From positions 71,823,345 through 71,887,344 of the forward strand of contig NC_087062.1 of the NCBI RefSeq assembly GCF_963678635.1: a DNA stretch of 64,000 nt, in the 5' to 3' direction. A program made the translations under genes and the position numbers. The stretch comes from Symsagittifera roscoffensis (Eukaryota > Xenacoelomorpha > Acoela > Convolutidae). Below are positions 1 to 10,969 of this stretch, piece by piece. The notes under the pieces are model-generated. The model saw only the letters and a list, made by a program, of their open reading frames with translations. It searched no databases and was not told the DNA's origin. The stretch's first letter is position 1. The number at the start of each line of letters is the position of its first letter.

Positions 1-540
1 GGATTCGTGGTCACTATTTAAGTAAAACTTTTGGAGTTTACTGTGTTGTGTTATTATTATCAGTAGTCAAATAACAAGAACATTAGCCATCGAATTGAGT
101 GTATAGGCAGTATGAAGCGATAAATCCAAAATGAGTCTAGACAAGTAAAGAATACCTAAACTAAGTGATAGCTCTAAGAAATTCATACCAGAGAAACAAA
201 GAAAAGCAATGAACAAACCTTTAGTGGAAAGGATTGCACAAACCCGGACCGACAGAGGGAAGAAAGTTTCGGAATGGGTGAAACCAGTAGTCAAAGTCCT
301 CAGAAAGACGAAAGACAATGTTAGAAGTAGAGGTCCATCCGGACCCTGCCATAGATGAAAATCGGGAGGGACATGGAACGGAAGGGAGATGAAACAGAAG
401 ATTGGCGAGTGAATATACTCCGGTAGAACAAGGCCGAGATTTTGCCACTTCCGCCGGGACTCTAGACCGAGAAGAGATGTCGGAACTGTCCGACATCTCT
501 ACCTAAAACGCAACGACTACAAGATCACCCACTGACAACA
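1..540. repeat. Leader segment identical to 7277-7816
   Basis: The untranslated leader and start of gag of copy A match copy B without a difference that I could find by reading, whereas downstream sequence of the two copies differs at several bases per hundred. The start of the window is arbitrary, so the identical block may extend further left. Confidence 0.85.
209..358 (+). pseudogene. gag: Gag N-terminal fragment, copy A
   Basis: A 49-codon open frame beginning ATG at 209 encodes a basic, Lys/Arg-rich peptide (begins MNKPLVERIAQ). It is the first + strand ORF after the leader and lies directly upstream of the recognisable gag frames, so it is probably the original gag start followed by a frameshift near 310-355. 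The same ORF occurs in copy B at 7485-7634. Assignment is by position only; no domain is visible. Confidence 0.45.
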
Positions 541-543
541 CTA

Positions 544-827
544 TGATGCATGGGGTGACGGAGAAACCGGCAACGTCCTCCTCATTTTCAGAAAGAGTGA
601 AGAACACTTTAATAAACTTCTTTCCATACCATAGGAACGGGCACAAGAGAAGAAGCAGAAACTCAGGAAGAGGAGGAGGATGATGACGAGCAAGATGACT
701 TCGGATCTCAAGTAAGCCTCAATAGTTCGACTCAGGAGAATGATGCATACACCAATAGAGAGACTGGATCCACAAACAAATTTGGTGTAGTCAGGACAAT
801 AAGCAAGACCACAAATTGATCGAACCA
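544..827 (+). repeat. 284-bp gag segment present in copy A, absent in copy B
   Basis: Copy B joins the bases matching 543 directly to those matching 828. The last part of the extra segment (about 640-800) reads through as a strongly acidic stretch rich in Glu and Asp, as expected for a linker in Gag, so deletion from copy B is more likely than insertion into copy A. Confidence 0.75.
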
Positions 828-837
828 GTCAGGAGAT

Positions 838-1555
838 TTGGTGACCATGACGAATTCGGAAGTGCGACCCGGAAAGAACAAAAACACAGGGCCATGTAAC
901 CCACCAGTGGATCCAGAAGCTGATTATGAGGAGATGTCGAGGTACAGAAGTAAGACTCGAGTCCCGATCAGCACCAAGCTGCCTGGAACCGATAGGTTGA
1001 CACCACCACTTGTGACGCCATGTGTGACGCCATGTGACTTGTGTGGACAACGGAGCATCAATCGAAGAAACCTTGACCAACATAGTGGACAGCATTGGAG
1101 AGCAGAATGAACAGATGTCCTTAAGAATGAGTGAATTAGAAAGGACAGTCCACGTCGACAGAGAAAGCCTGTGGGAAAAAACCAACTGCAACAGACAAGA
1201 AATTAGCAAAAACGAAAAACGCTTGAAGGAAAGAACGGATGAATACTTGGCCAAAAACTTGTCGCGAATGACGAGGGAAGCTGAGTAAAGATAATTACGG
1301 TTGAGAGAAGACATGATTAATATGAGAATTCAGCAAAAGCAGACTCTTGGGACTCTTGACACGAAGATAGACGCGATGATGGAGAGGCGAACTCAGGCTA
1401 TTATGGATAGGTTGGATAGGCTACTAGGAAACAAGAAAGGATCGAAGACTGGGGAAACAAACTCAGGAGAACACAGCAGGGAGCCGAGAGTGAACTTCAA
1501 TGAACAACGCAACAGAAAAAGGACATATGGATCCACGAGAGGAAGGGGCAGTTGA
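838..1555 (+). pseudogene. gag: Gag matrix/coiled-coil region, copy A
   Basis: Two reading frames carry this part: 838-1110 and then 1034-1288 continuing at 1301-1555. The second frame has heptad-like spacing with many Glu, Arg, Lys and Gln, typical of a coiled coil, and ends in an Arg/Gly-rich tail that could bind nucleic acid. Stops at 1286-1288 and before 1301 interrupt it. Copy B carries the same sequence at 7830-8547 with an additional stop. Function as the N-terminal half of Gag is inferred from its position upstream of the capsid-like part. Confidence 0.6.
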
Positions 1556-1681
1556 TCCAGCTATGCCACAGGGGACAATAGGCCACGGGGCCCAAACATC
1601 AGAGGAAGTTCAACTGGAAACAGTTCGACCTCAAACGAACGTCTGACGCGAGACACACATGCGACTGGGACATGTGATTGC

Positions 1682-2415
1682 ATGAACTGGAATCATGCGA
1701 ATCAAGAAAGAAGTCAACCGAGCGACACAAATAGGAGGGAAAACCCAGAGCCTCTAACAGGGGGCAATGTTGCTCAAGCGGGGCATTCAAGGGACGCAAC
1801 ATCAATGGCCACTGCCTTTGAACCTCTGAACAGGTCCTTGGAAACATTCTCAACGAGGTTATCTAGAACCAGTGAACAAAGTGAAAAGTCCAGAAGGGTT
1901 TTTAAGAAACCAAGATGATACAAAGACGAATCTGATGGCTGTTTTGATACCTGGATAGAGGTAATGAAACTGCATTTTGAAGAGGGGGACTTGACAGAAA
2001 GACAAGAATGCAACGCGCTCACCAGTAACCTGGAAGGGACAGCACTAAGCTGCGTGATGACCAAAAAGCAGTACCAGCAATACACTGCTGAAAAAATCTT
2101 TGAAATCTTGTCTTGTTAAACTGTTTCGGCTCAGGGGTACAAGGACATCAAACAATGATGCGCTTCGAAAAACGGAGGCAATGTGAAGACGAGACGATAG
2201 ACAAGCTTCTAGACAATTTGAAGATGCTTAGAAGGTGTAGCCAACAAGATGAATCGAACAGAAGGATGAACTTAGCAGTAGCCTCAAAATTCATCGATGG
2301 TGTGAAGAATGATGAGCTTCGAACGATGTTAGCGACACATTACACACCACTTTCAACCAATGCGCCAACACCAGAGGAGTCGGGACTCCAGTCAAAGGAA
2401 TATCTTTTACTGTAG
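1682..2415 (+). pseudogene. gag: Gag capsid-like region, copy A
   Basis: The frame starting at 1682 is cut by TGA at 1916-1918, where copy B has a Cys codon, and then resumes; from about 2113 the reading frame shifts by one. Together the pieces make a helical, Trp- and Cys-containing segment of about 210 residues (DTWIEVMKLHFEEGD, then a helix-rich stretch), which resembles the retrotransposon Gag capsid domain in length and position ahead of the zinc knuckles. Both copies carry the same frameshift near 2113 / 9105, so it predates the duplication or is a programmed slip; decay is the simpler reading. Confidence 0.6.
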
Positions 2416-2518
2416 CCTCCAATGAGATCTGGCTATTACAGAAACAGTTATGGCAATTTTATCAATGGACCAGCAAACCAAGGCAACAACTGGTACAAAC
2501 CAAGGGACGATATGGACA

Positions 2519-3431
2519 AGAGACGCTCTTGTGCAAATTGTAATTCGACGGACCATCACGTGTCAGCATCCCAACCTACAAACAGTGCATGAAAGCAATA
2601 GGCTTCAGCCTCGAGGATGAAGATGCGTCAGAGGTCGATCATGAAGATTTCATGAGGGGAGTAATTGCAAAAATCGGCCCAAGGTGTTTCTTTTGAAATT
2701 TGGAAGGTCATTTTCAATCGGATTTTCCCCATTTTTGGGATGCGGTGGCAGACATCATGCATCCAAGGCATGAGGCAGCTTTATCGGGTGTGAAAGCCAC
2801 CAAGGCGTGCCTGTTGAGTGAAGCGGAGGCACGCAGAAAGGAGAAATCGCAAGAGCTGGCAACAAAGAAGATAGAGGCAGCAACGGAAGAGATATGTGAA
2901 CCGGAGCCGGTGACTGTGGCAGAAGATTTCAAAATCGACTATAAGGCAGCAGCAAGAGATGCCTTATACAGAGTCCAGCAGGAATTGGTGACGAAGGAGA
3001 TCGAGCAACAAGTGAAGCTCGAACTAGAGAAAGAGAAAACTCAGAAAAGGTTAAACGCCTTCGAGGCATCGGAGGTTGAAGTAACGAAAGCACCAAGCAG
3101 TTTGAACATGAAACTAAACGTGATCTCCGGGCAGACGTTCGGCATGGTGCCACAGGCAAGCAGAATACAGTCACTAATTTCAGTTGCGGGACATCAGGTA
3201 ATCAGGAACCTAAGTGAACCCTCAGATTTCACCATGATGCCTTTAGATACATATGCAGATTATCCGAGACAGATAGAGCCACGCACTGAGTCAAGAGCTC
3301 AGCGACGATTGTTGACAACGGGTGGCCCTCGAAAAAAGAAACTCCACGGGCGCTACGTTGAAGTTCATGGACCGTATCAGGTGATGTTGAACGTTAACAG
3401 GATAAGTATCTACACTAGGACCTACGCCTAA
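2519..3431 (+). pseudogene. gag: Gag zinc knuckles and Gag-protease linker, copy A
   Basis: At 2532-2575 a CX2CX4H knuckle start is readable (CANCNSTDHH), with the last Cys lost. A second knuckle near 2690 has lost Cys residues (TGA replaces the second Cys, Phe the last). From 2700 a 243-codon frame follows: a Lys/Glu-rich coiled-coil linker (about residues 40-125), then the segment leading to protease. The equivalent in copy B is 9442-10315. With the knuckles damaged this Gag could not package RNA normally. Confidence 0.65.
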
Positions 3432-3483
3432 ACAGTTAGTGACCAAATGGGGCTAGAATCGGCCATGATGCCAAGATGGAGCA

Positions 3484-4017
3484 AGATATAGTACACTTAG
3501 GGTACAAGACAGATGTGACTGCACATCTGCTAGATACCAATGGGAAGAAAATTAGAGTGACAGGACTACTGGATACAGGAGCAGTGGTAAGCTTGATGCC
3601 AAAAAAGACCTGGGAAAGAATGGCTTCACCAGGGAAGATCTAGTTCCCACGAACCTCAGATTGGCGGCCGCCAACCGCGGAGCAATCTACGTGGCCGGAA
3701 AAACACCAATAACGGTCCTTCACATGGGAGGACGCAATCTTTGGATGAGCTTCCTGGTGGTTGAAACTTCAGACATTTCAGACCAATTCATCTTGGGAAG
3801 GAATTTCGTCAGGAATTCCGATGTGATAATTGACTTGAACAACGGCCTAATAAGGATTAGAAACCCGGACCGGAAGTATGTTAAGAGACCAATTAAAAGA
3901 ATAACAACAGATGAAAACAAGGTGCTAATTTTTTTAAATAGAAAGATAAAACTACTGTCGGGACAAGTTAAAACTAAAAACAATTTTCAGGATGAGAAAT
4001 TTAAATTCGTTAAGTGA
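3484..4017 (+). pseudogene. pol: Retropepsin-like protease, copy A
   Basis: The active-site motif LDTGA is readable near 3569-3583, and the C-terminal partner motif ILGRNF near 3790-3807. The two are in different frames: copy A lacks one G in a GGG run near 3620 that copy B retains, which breaks the protein between active site and flap. A short deletion around 3430 also removes about 40 bp upstream compared with copy B. The family cleaves Gag-Pol; this copy cannot. Confidence 0.75.
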
Positions 4018-4183
4018 TAGTACAGAGGTGTGTCTGGTACTCAACCCAAAAAAAACAAAGCTCGGTGATTTTAGGCCGGAGCTTTTCAAAAACACAAAAC
4101 GGGTTGTGTGCCAGTGTGTTATTGAACACACTGGACACCACGGTTTCGATCCAGCGTGAAAAGAAACTTGGTTACGCTTTGCC

Positions 4184-4404
4184 GATGAAGAGCGAATATG
4201 AGGAGACCCAAAACTTGAAGAGATATATCGTGAAAAACTGCCCGAATCATGCTGATAAAGATTTAAATTTTAAAGAGAATAGTTGAATTTATAACTATCA
4301 ATAAACTGTTTTCGGTGAAGTTCGAAGCGGATGACCGCTTGTCGAGTTGCTCGAATTTTCCGGGGCGTCGCTCGTCAAACAAAGTAGAATCCGACAAACC
4401 GGTT
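4184..4404 (+). pseudogene. pol: N-terminal pol fragment before RT, copy A (truncated)
   Basis: The sequence matches copy B 11161-11380, the protease-RT connecting region, with a frame break near 4265, and ends where copy A is cut at 4404. No RT motif is retained. Confidence 0.6.
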
Positions 4405-4486
4405 AGCATGTAGAGCTGTGTTTAGACGCTAGCCAGTCGTTTTAGAACCTAGCTTTATTTTCCGTCGATATGAAGTTCCGGGCGAA
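4405..4486 (+). repeat. 82-bp terminal repeat, copy 1 (pair with 24641-24722)
   Basis: The segment starting AGCATGTAGAGCTGTG and ending CCGGGCGAA is nearly identical to 24641-24722, after which both sites diverge. It begins exactly where Gypsy copy A is truncated, so it behaves as the terminus of a mobile element (TGTAG at its edge is LTR-like). Which element it belongs to is unknown. Confidence 0.75.
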
Positions 4487-6387
4487 AAATACATAGAAGT
4501 TTTTATGGTGCTCCTGGGTGTTGTTCTTTTTTAACATCATGACCGGCAGAACCGTTAACGTGCAATCCGCGCCGAGCTACCGGGGCGGAAGGGTAGTACG
4601 GAACGGGGAAGCCTTCCGGATTCCCGAAAATAGCTTTTTAACCTAGTTTAGACCGAAAATTCACATACCACGAAGGTTGGGGGGATTGGCCGTCCCGTCG
4701 TTCCCTGAGAGGTTTGTGACCAAAAAGCCTTAAAGATATACAGGAAACCAAACAAAAAGTAGTATAGTGCATAAGTAAAAACAAAAAACTGTAAAAAAAA
4801 ATTACATAAAATCAGTAGAAATCATCCCCCCAGACGAGATGTGATCCGACCCTCCCATTCGTTGTTGTTAGATATATTGTTGTTACAGGCGTTCATAACA
4901 GTCAAGATTGTTACGATCAATTTTGTAGCCCGTTTCTGGTGCTTGTACTGTAGGTTTAATTGAGTATTTAAACACGTTAATGCTAATTTGCGCTCAACCC
5001 GGACGGGTCTCGGGATTAGAGCAGAAGAATGATCCAAAGAGCAGTGCAAACAGCAGCAAGAAGGGGCTCAAGGACAACAAAGATCGACTGTTGGGTATCG
5101 TTCACAAGTTTTGTATCCCTTTTGGTACAATAATTAAGATATAAATCTGTGGGGTGCTCAACAGTGACTGCAATGAAGTGACCCTCCACAGAGTTGCGTG
5201 CTAAGCACCTTAATTTGGATATTAAACAAGCCCGGAGAGGTATAATAATACTAGTTTTACTATTTAGACAGCCTATATTAATAGTCCTATACCATTTTTT
5301 ACTGAAAAACACAGTAAGCAGACCAATTTTTAGGGTCGAAAAAATGATATTTTGATCCTCCCACTAATCAAGATTTTTGAGATATCGATGTTTTTGAAAC
5401 AAAAAAGCGCAAAATTAGTAAGTTACATTGTAACTCTACTAGTATAATAGGTGGAACTGGTTGAGTTTAGTTCGGAAGTGGTTGGAACTACCGAAGACCG
5501 AATTTTCTTGATTTTTAGAAAAACGAAACGCTACAAAATAAGAAGTTTTTTGAAATTTTTGACTTAAGACGTTAAAAATTGTTGAGCGGACAATGTTCAC
5601 TAGTGAATCGACAGGTTTCAAAACCCGTTTGCCAATAATCTTCTAGGCTGCAGTGAAATCGAACGTGATTGATTTAGTGGATTCATCAATTCGGAAAGGT
5701 CCAGATAGCATTGTTTTTAGCAAAATTTTTCTGCTGGAACGTTTTAGATCGGATTTTTTTGCATTGAATTAGAAAAATTTAGACCTTTTGAGCTCAGATC
5801 AAAAATCTTTAAGTCGAAAGGATAAGAATTGCGAAAAGGTTTAGGCGGAAACTATAAGTGAGATAAATTTTTGAACCTTAGGAAAAAGACGTTTTGGTTA
5901 ATAACTTTGGAACTACTAGACAGATCCAGTTGATCTTGGTACCATCAGATAGATTAGACATTAGATGAGCTTACTCATGGGGCTTTCAATTATCAGAAAA
6001 AAGAAGCCTAAAATTTTTTAAAGATTGTTTTTAGCAAATTTACCAATTTGTGAAGGTAGACCTTTCACGTTTTGGAAAAAACTTTTTGGGAAGACCTTAT
6101 ACCCCTACCAAAGGGTATTAATGGTTGATTAAGACAATTTTACGCTGTTTTAAACAAAAAATAGGGCTCAGGATCCAAGAAAACCATGGTTGAGTCGAAA
6201 CTAGGCTAGTTAGTAGAGAAGTAAAATTCGAGGCTCAACTACGATCCGGAAGGGTCTAGGGACAGAAAATACACCCTTCCTAGTTAGTTCTTACAGCATA
6301 ATAGCATCGGAGGATGGACACGGAAGGGGCTCAGGTGAATATTTCAAAAGTCCCGCAAAAGCTATTTTTACAAACCCGGAGGGAATC
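4487..6387. other. Unassigned filler between Gypsy copies
   Basis: No coding domain, RNA gene or clear repeat was recognised. Open frames are short and without recognisable motifs. The stretch runs from a moderately GC-rich part (4500-4740) into AT-rich sequence. It interrupts the Gypsy array and presumably derives from the element whose terminus is at 4405. Confidence 0.5.
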
Positions 6388-6660
6388 CAATCCGGAAGGT
6401 TCCTAATTTTGCCAATCTGGAAGGGTCACAATTTTGCCAATCCGGAGGGGTCCTGGTTTTGCCAATCCGGAAAGGTCCTATTTTCACCAATCCTGAAGGG
6501 TCCCAACTCACCAATCCGGAAGGGTTCTATTTTTTCCGATCCGAAAGGGTCCTAATTTTGCCAATCCGGAAGGGTCCCAATTTTGCCAATTCGGAAGGGT
6601 ACTAATTCCTAATTTTGCCAATCCATAAGGGTCCTAATTTGCCAATTCGGAAGGGTTCGA
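6388..6660. repeat. 25-bp minisatellite, about 11 units
   Basis: About eleven degenerate head-to-tail units of the form CCAATCCGGAAGGGTCCTAA plus TTTTG. Units vary by single substitutions, and one carries an internal partial duplication near 6600. There are no spacers, so it is a tandem array, not a CRISPR. Confidence 0.9.
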
Positions 6661-7276
6661 TTTTTTTCAATACTTAAGTAGACAAAAGAAAATTAAATAG
6701 TAAAGAATATTAGGTTATTAGGAGTCAGGCTAGAAACCAGTGACTGCACTGGTAACTTGCTTTTTAAAAAGACCAGAGCAAAGAAAACATATTCGCGACA
6801 CTAAGTCTAATCGAAATAAAAATTTGATACCAGTTTGAGTGGATTGAAATTCAAATCTTTTTTTGGAAAAGTGATTGCCTTGAGGGTTTTAGTAGGTCTA
6901 GCTCGGGCAATCCGAAGGCAGATAGTTAACACAGGACTCGGTGGTTGCAATAGACGCCCACTCGAGAAAATTACTGCCTTAAAATCTTGTCTGTTTGGTG
7001 CAGTACCGAACAGGGAAAGCTCTTTCTTTAGAAACAAGTTCGACTATTGTATTGCGACTAACTAAAGTACAAAACACATATCTTTTTCATTGAAAATAAT
7101 TTTAATTTTTCTTCGTTTTTGGTTTTAAATCAATAATATCTGTTCTCAATTGAGTAGTGAGTAAATTATTTTTTAAGTATATTGATATCATCAGACTGTG
7201 CTAGCTTCATATCTTACAACTAATAACCAATCATTGTGAATAAATTGTATACACGCTGTACCGTGATAGCAAACAA
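6661..7276. other. Sequence 5' of Gypsy copy B, possible 5' LTR remnant
   Basis: No gene. If copy B is complete at its 5' end, its LTR should end at about 7276. The stretch contains AATAAA-like sites near 7235 but does not resemble the proposed 3' LTR (15466 onwards), so an LTR cannot be confirmed. A 76-codon open frame at 6835-7065 has no recognisable features. Confidence 0.3.
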
Positions 7277-7484
7277 GGATTCGTGGTCACTATTTAAGTA
7301 AAACTTTTGGAGTTTACTGTGTTGTGTTATTATTATCAGTAGTCAAATAACAAGAACATTAGCCATCGAATTGAGTGTATAGGCAGTATGAAGCGATAAA
7401 TCCAAAATGAGTCTAGACAAGTAAAGAATACCTAAACTAAGTGATAGCTCTAAGAAATTCATACCAGAGAAACAAAGAAAAGCA

Positions 7485-7634
7485 ATGAACAAACCTTTAG
7501 TGGAAAGGATTGCACAAACCCGGACCGACAGAGGGAAGAAAGTTTCGGAATGGGTGAAACCAGTAGTCAAAGTCCTCAGAAAGACGAAAGACAATGTTAG
7601 AAGTAGAGGTCCATCCGGACCCTGCCATAGATGA
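7485..7634 (+). pseudogene. gag: Gag N-terminal fragment, copy B
   Basis: Identical to the 49-codon ORF of copy A at 209-358: a short basic peptide at the start of the gag region, followed by frame loss. Too short for domain recognition. Confidence 0.4.
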
Positions 7635-7829
7635 AAATCGGGAGGGACATGGAACGGAAGGGAGATGAAACAGAAGATTGGCGAGTGAATATACTCCGGT
7701 AGAACAAGGCCGAGATTTTGCCACTTCCGCCGGGACTCTAGACCGAGAAGAGATGTCGGAACTGTCCGACATCTCTACCTAAAACGCAACGACTACAAGA
7801 TCACCCACTGACAACACTAGTCAGGAGAT

Positions 7830-8547
7830 TTGGTGACCATGACGAATTCGGAAGTGCGACCTGGAAAGAACAAAAACACAGGGCCATGTAACCCACCAGT
7901 GGATCCAGAAGCTTATTATGAAGATATGTCGAGGCACAGAAGTAAGACTCGAGTCCCGACCAGCACCAAGCTGCCTGGAACCGATAGGGTGACACCACCA
8001 CTTGTGACGCCATGTGTGACGCCATGTGACTTGTGTGGACAACGGAGCACCAATCGAAGAAACCTTGACCAACATAGTGGACAGCATTGGAGAACAGAAT
8101 GAACAGATGTCCTTAAGAATGAGTGAATTAGAAAGGACAGTCCACGTCGACAGAGAAAGCCAGTGGGAAAAGACCAACCGCAACAGAAAAGAAATAAGCA
8201 AAAGCGAAAAAAATTTGAAGGAAAGAACGGATGAATAATTGGACAAACACTTGTCGCGAATGACGAGGGAAGCTGAGTAAAGATAATTACGGTTGAGACA
8301 AGACATGGAGAATATGAGAATTCAGCAAAAGCAGACTCTTGGGACTCTTGACACGAAGATAGACGCGATGATAGAGAGGCGAACTCAGGCTATTATGGAT
8401 ATGTTGGATAGGCTACTAGGAAACAAGAAAGGATCGAAGACTGGGGAAACAATATCAGGAGAACACAGCAGGGAGCCGAGAGTGAACTTCAATGAACAAC
8501 GCAACAGAAGAAGGACATATGGATCCACGAGAGGAAGGGGCAGTTGA
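7830..8547 (+). pseudogene. gag: Gag matrix/coiled-coil region, copy B
   Basis: Frame 7830-8102 is followed by a frame change to 8026-8238, which continues in the same frame at 8293-8547 with stops at 8236-8238 and near 8278. The 8026-8547 frame is a Glu/Arg/Lys/Gln-rich coiled coil with an Arg/Gly-rich tail (TRGRGS). Compared with copy A it has one additional stop, and the acidic segment upstream is deleted. Confidence 0.6.
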
Positions 8548-8673
8548 TCCAGCTATGCCACAGGGGACAATAGGCCACGGGGCCCAAACATCAGAGGAAG
8601 TTCAACTGGCAACAGTTCGACCTCAAACGAACGTCCGACGCGAGACACACATGCGACTGGGACATGTGATTCC

Positions 8674-9407
8674 ATGAACTGGCATCACGCGAATCAAGAA
8701 AGAAGTCAACCGAGCGACACAAACAGGAGGGAAAACCCAGAGCCTCTATCAGGGGACAATGTTGCTCAAGCGGGGCATTCAAGGGACGCAACATCAATGG
8801 CCACTGCCTTTGAAGCTCTAAACGGGTCCTTGGAAACATTCTCAACGAGGTTATCTAGAACCAGTGAACAAAGTGAAAAGTCCAGAAGGGTTTTTAAGAA
8901 ACCAAGATGCTACAAAGACGAATCTGATGGCTGTTTTGATACCTGGATAGAGGTAATGAAACTGCATTTTGAAGAGGGGGACTTGACAGAGAGACAAGAA
9001 TGCAACGCGCTCACCAGTAACCTGGAAGGGACAGCACTAAGCTGCGTGATGACCAAAAAGCAGTACCAGCAATACACTGCTGAAAAAATCTTTGAAATCT
9101 TGTCTTGTTAAACTGTTTCGGCTCAGGGGTACAAGGACATCAAACAATGATGCGCTTCGAGAAATGGAGGCAATGTGAAGACGAGACGATAGACAAGCTT
9201 CTAGACAATTTGAAGATGCTTAGAAGGTGTAGCCAACAAGATGAATCGAACAGAAGGATGAACCTAGCAGTAGCCTCAAAATTCATCGATGGTGTGAAGA
9301 ATGATGAGCTCCGAACGATGTTAGCGACACATTACACACCACTTTCAACCAATGCGCCAACACCAGAGGAGTCGGGACTCCAGTCAAAGGATTATCTTTT
9401 ACTGTAG
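8674..9407 (+). pseudogene. gag: Gag capsid-like region, copy B
   Basis: The 145-codon frame at 8674-9111 is uninterrupted here (copy A has a stop within it) and continues in another frame at 9105-9407. The protein is helix-rich with conserved aromatic positions and includes DGCFDTWIEVMKLHFEEGD and later DETIDKLLDNLKMLRRC. Size (about 240 residues) and position before the zinc knuckle fit a retrotransposon Gag capsid domain. The frame break near 9105 is shared with copy A. Confidence 0.65.
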
Positions 9408-9441
9408 CCTCCAATGAGATCTGGCTATTAAAGAAACAGTT

Positions 9442-10315
9442 ATGGCAATTTTATCAATGGACCAGCAAACCAAGGCAACAACTGGTACAAACAAAGGGTT
9501 CATATGGACAAAAGACGCTCTTGTGCAAATTGCAGTACGATGGATCATCATGTATCAGCATGCCCAAACTGCAATAGGCTTCAGCCTCGAGGATGAAGAT
9601 GCGTCAGAGGTCGATCATGGAGATTTCATGAGGGGAGTAATTGCGAAAACTGGCCCAAGGTGTTTCTTTTGTAACTTGGAAGGTCATTTTAAATAGGATT
9701 GTCCACAATTATGGGATGATGTGGCAGACATCAGGTGTGAAAGCCAGCAAGGCGTGCCTGTTGAGTGAAGCGGAGGCACGCAGAAAGGAGAAATCGCAAG
9801 AGCTGGCAACAAAGTTGATGGGGGCAGTAATGGAAGAGATATATGAAACGGAGCCGATGACTGCGTTAGAAGATTTCAAAATTGACTATAAAGCAGCAGC
9901 AAGAGATGCTTTATACAGATTCCAGCAGGAATTGGTGACGAAGGAGATCAAACAAAAGGTGAAGCTCGAACTAGAGAATGAAAAAACGCAGGAAAGGCTA
10001 AACGCGTTCGAGGCATCGGAGGTTGAACACGCGAAAGCACCAAGCAATTTGAGCATGAAACTAAACGTGATCTCCGGACAGGCATTGGGCATGGTGCAAC
10101 AAGGAAGCAGAATACAGTCATTATTTTCAGTTGCGGGACATCAGGTAATCAGGAACCTAAGTGATCCCTCAGATTTCAACATGATGTATTTACATACATA
10201 TGCAGATTATCTGAGACAGGCAGAGCCACGCACTGAGTCAAGGGCTGTGCGAGCGTTGTTGACAACTGGTGGCACTCGAACAAAGAAACTCCACGGGCGC
10301 TACATTGAAGTCTAA
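9442..10315 (+). pseudogene. gag: Gag zinc knuckle and linker to protease, copy B
   Basis: A CCHC zinc knuckle is visible at about 9660-9708: CFFCNLEGH, then a TAG stop where a residue should be, then DC. An upstream knuckle seen in copy A is lost here by frame change. The next frame, 9641-10315 (224 codons), overlaps in a different frame and is a charged coiled-coil linker (KLELENEKTQERLNAFEASE) leading to protease. Zinc knuckles bind genomic RNA in assembled particles. The deletion between knuckle and linker is larger than in copy A, which keeps about 30 extra bases. Confidence 0.7.
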
Positions 10316-10327
10316 GGACCGTATCAG

Positions 10328-10969
10328 GTGATGTTGAACATTGACAGGATAAGTATCTACACTAGGACCTACGTCACAACAGATAGTGACCAAATGGGGC
10401 AGATCTATTTGGGTCAGGAAGTACTTAAGGTCCGTAGACTCGGCCATGATGCCATGATGGAGCAAGATGCAGTACACATAGAGTATGAGACAGATGTGAC
10501 TGCACATCTTCTAGATACCAATGGGAAGGAAGTTGGAGTAACAGGACTACTGGATACAGGAGCAGTGGTAAGCGTGATGCCAACAAAGATCTGGGAAAGA
10601 ATGGGCTTCACCAGGAAAGATCTAATTCCCACGAACCTCAGATTGGCGGCCACCAACCGCGGAGCAATCTACGTGGCCAGAAGGACACCAATAACGGTCC
10701 TTCACATGGGAGGACGCGATCTTTGGATGAGCTTCCTGGTGGTTAAAAGTTTAGACGACTCAGACCAATTCATCTTGGGCCGTAATTTCGTCAGGAATTT
10801 TGATGTGATGATTGACTTGAACAACGGCCTAATAGGGATTAGAAACCCGGACCGGAAGTATGTTAAGAGACCAATTAATAGAATAATAACAGATGAAAAC
10901 AAAGTGCCAATTTTTTTTAGAAAGAAAGGTAAAACTACTGCCGGGACAAGCTGTAATAGCAATTTTTAG
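10328..10969 (+). pseudogene. pol: Retropepsin (aspartic protease), copy B; ORF intact
   Basis: A 213-codon open frame contains the aspartic protease active-site motif LLDTGAVVSVMP (LDTGA at residues 75-79) and the C-terminal ILGRNF motif (149-154), the hallmark pair of retroviral-type proteases that cleave Gag-Pol. This domain is unbroken, unlike copy A, where a one-base loss splits it. The ORF ends at 10969, before RT, with further frame changes in the connecting region (10970-11155). Called a pseudogene because the polyprotein around it is broken. Confidence 0.85.

Larger units (their letters stand above)
1..4404 (+). mobile_element. Ty3/Gypsy LTR retrotransposon copy A, 3'-truncated and decayed
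   Basis: The stretch aligns base for base with the first part of copy B: offset 7276 over 1-540, then 6992 after a 284-bp length difference. It contains a leader, gag, zinc-knuckle region, protease and the N-terminal edge of pol, all on the + strand and all broken by frame changes and stops. Similarity to copy B stops abruptly at 4404, in the segment just before reverse transcriptase, and an unrelated repeat terminus starts at 4405. No LTR is visible inside this copy; the 5' LTR, if present, lies left of the window. The copy cannot make Pol. Superfamily assignment rests on the order gag-PR-RT-RH-IN in copy B. Confidence 0.85.

Noticed and set aside
67-496. Minus-strand ORFs repeated exactly at 7343-7772
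   Set aside because: They are antisense shadows of the Gypsy leader and gag start. Their identity only reflects the identical 540-bp segment.
6388-6660. CRISPR-like regular repeats
   Set aside because: Units are directly adjacent without unique spacers and the DNA is from an animal; it is a minisatellite.
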